Assembly: GCF_013466785.1 (NCBI RefSeq)
Contig: NZ_CP059163.1
Coordinates: 1,116,001-1,180,000, forward strand
Reading direction: 5' to 3'
From: Nocardioides marinisabuli
GTDB lineage: Bacteria; Actinomycetota; Actinomycetes; Propionibacteriales; Nocardioidaceae
DNA: 64,000 bases
Positions 63,241-64,000 of this stretch are shown here, in pieces. The notes under the pieces were generated by a model. The model did no database searches. It was not told the DNA's origin and saw nothing but the letters and a program-made list of their open reading frames with translations. Numbering within the stretch: the first letter of the stretch is position 1; each line of letters opens with the position of its first letter. Position numbers and translations under genes: made by a program.

Positions 63241-64000
63241 ATGCCCCGACAGACCTCCCCCCGGGTCCGCCTCGCCCTCGCCGGCGCACTCAGCGGCGCG
63301 CTCGCGACCACCGGGGTCCTGGCCCTGGTCCCGCTCGCCTCCGCCGCCGACCAGGGCAGCGCGTCGGCCCCCACGAGCAGCACCGGCGACCGCCGGGCCC
63401 CGACGGTCGAGGAGGGCCAGGTGGTCACCCCCGGCGACTTCACCGGCTACGGCTTCGACCAGTGCCTGGCGCCCACCCAGAAGTCGATGAACACCTGGTG
63501 GCGCACCTCGCCGTTCTCGGCGGTCGGCATCTACATCTCCGGCAAGTCCCGCGCCTGCCGCGACCAGCCCAACCTGACCCCCACCTGGGTGGTCAAGCAG
63601 GCCACCAAGGGCTGGCGGCTGCTGCCGATCACCCTCGGCCCGCAGGCCTCGTGCCAGCCGCGCTTCCCGCGCTACGACGACGACGTCACCATCGACCCCC
63701 GCCCCGGCAAGAACGGCCAGTACGTCAAGGCCCTCAAGATGGGCCGGCGCGAGGCCGTCTCGGCCGTCGCCGCCGCCAAGGCGCTCAAGATCGCCGAGGG
63801 CAGCACGCTGTGGTACGACCTCGAGGGCTTCGACCACAACAACACCGCCTGCCGCGAGTCGGCGCTGTCCTTCCTCTCCGGCTGGACCCAGAAGCTGCAC
63901 CGCCTCGACTACGTCTCGGGCGTCTACTCCAGCGTCTCCTCGGGCATCAAGGCCCTCGACGACGCCCGGGTGAGCCGACCCGACCGCTTCGAGCTGCCCG
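63241..64000 (+). CDS. Secreted DUF1906 glycoside-hydrolase-like protein, partial
   Basis: 253 residues seen before the window end. A signal peptide (RVRLALAGALSGALATTGVLALVPLASAA) is followed by a Ser/Thr linker. The DUF1906 domain then starts at VTPGDFTGYGFDQCLAPTQKSMNTWW, with FSAVGIYISGKSRAC and GSTLWYDLEGFDHNNTACRES (LWYDLEG holds acidic catalytic-type residues). Such TIM-barrel domains act on peptidoglycan or polysaccharide. ATG 63241 with TAGGAG upstream. The palindrome CTACA-CGTC-TGTAG is at 63129-63142 in its promoter region. Confidence 0.88.
   Translation, partial: MPRQTSPRVRLALAGALSGALATTGVLALVPLASAADQGSASAPTSSTGDRRAPTVEEGQVVTPGDFTGYGFDQCLAPTQKSMNTWWRTSPFSAVGIYISGKSRACRDQPNLTPTWVVKQATKGWRLLPITLGPQASCQPRFPRYDDDVTIDPRPGKNGQYVKALKMGRREAVSAVAAAKALKIAEGSTLWYDLEGFDHNNTACRESALSFLSGWTQKLHRLDYVSGVYSSVSSGIKALDDARVSRPDRFELP

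Overview
The window is about 73% GC, nearly all coding, with many GTG starts and frequent 1-4 base start/stop overlaps. Gene content (RNase J, peptide chain release factor 3, a DUF3073 protein beside purM, a DUF222/HNH protein, valine dehydrogenase, a sterol-carrier-like protein near purF) points to a high-GC actinobacterium, most likely Nocardioides or a close Propionibacteriales relative. This is inferred from gene content; no rRNA is present to confirm it.

Layout. 1-4.7 kb: an MFS exporter cut by the window edge, a small conserved protein, an amine/amino-acid oxidase-like flavoprotein, and an arsenic-type module (ArsR-GNAT fusion divergent from a flavoprotein whose frame is broken twice). 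4.7-9.2 kb: prfC, rnj, a VOC protein and a small membrane protein. 9.2-14.1 kb: a beta-oxidation locus (acyl-CoA dehydrogenase, 3-hydroxyacyl-CoA dehydrogenase, divergent TetR), a Pro/Glu-rich membrane protein and a thioesterase behind a KstR-type box. 14.1-18.2 kb: type II NADH dehydrogenase, an RsbW-like ATPase, two fluoride channel genes, a minimal zinc metallopeptidase and tRNA-Asp. 18.2-27.2 kb: a block bounded by tRNA-Asp and tRNA-Glu carrying DedA, STAS, PAP2, MMPL/TetR, a small alarmone synthetase and an ABC exporter with its TetR. 27.2-33.5 kb: LacI regulator, tRNA-Phe, an SOS-boxed DUF222/HNH gene, a TspO-like membrane protein and two CNNM/CorC-type proteins.

33.6-37.6 kb holds the most unusual locus: a duplicated-repeat protein with a RiPP-leader-like N-terminus, followed 10 bases later by an 816-residue PqqD-like/M50 membrane metalloprotease with two CxxC pairs and a Ser/Pro tail, then two very small membrane peptides. 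37.6-42.8 kb: a small membrane protein, a PAS-PAS-GAF hybrid histidine kinase with two receivers and an Hpt domain, and a possible beta-propeller protein. 42.9-63 kb follows the actinobacterial vdh-DUF3073-purM-purF ... purL neighbourhood, with two paralogous GAF histidine kinases, an IorAB-like molybdenum hydroxylase, M20 peptidase, PLD-family protein, Nei-like glycosylase, a lipoprotein hydrolase and ArfB between purF and purL. The window ends inside a secreted DUF1906 glycoside-hydrolase-like gene.

Three things cut across genes. First, two intergenic arrays (44.0 and 60.2 kb) are built of 22-base units in inverted orientation. Second, four single-base frame losses in three genes can each be repaired by restoring a C in a GC(C)T context, which suggests a systematic sequence error or a shared mutational cause. 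Third, several well-formed operators (ArsR, TetR, KstR, LexA-like) can be read directly from the sequence.
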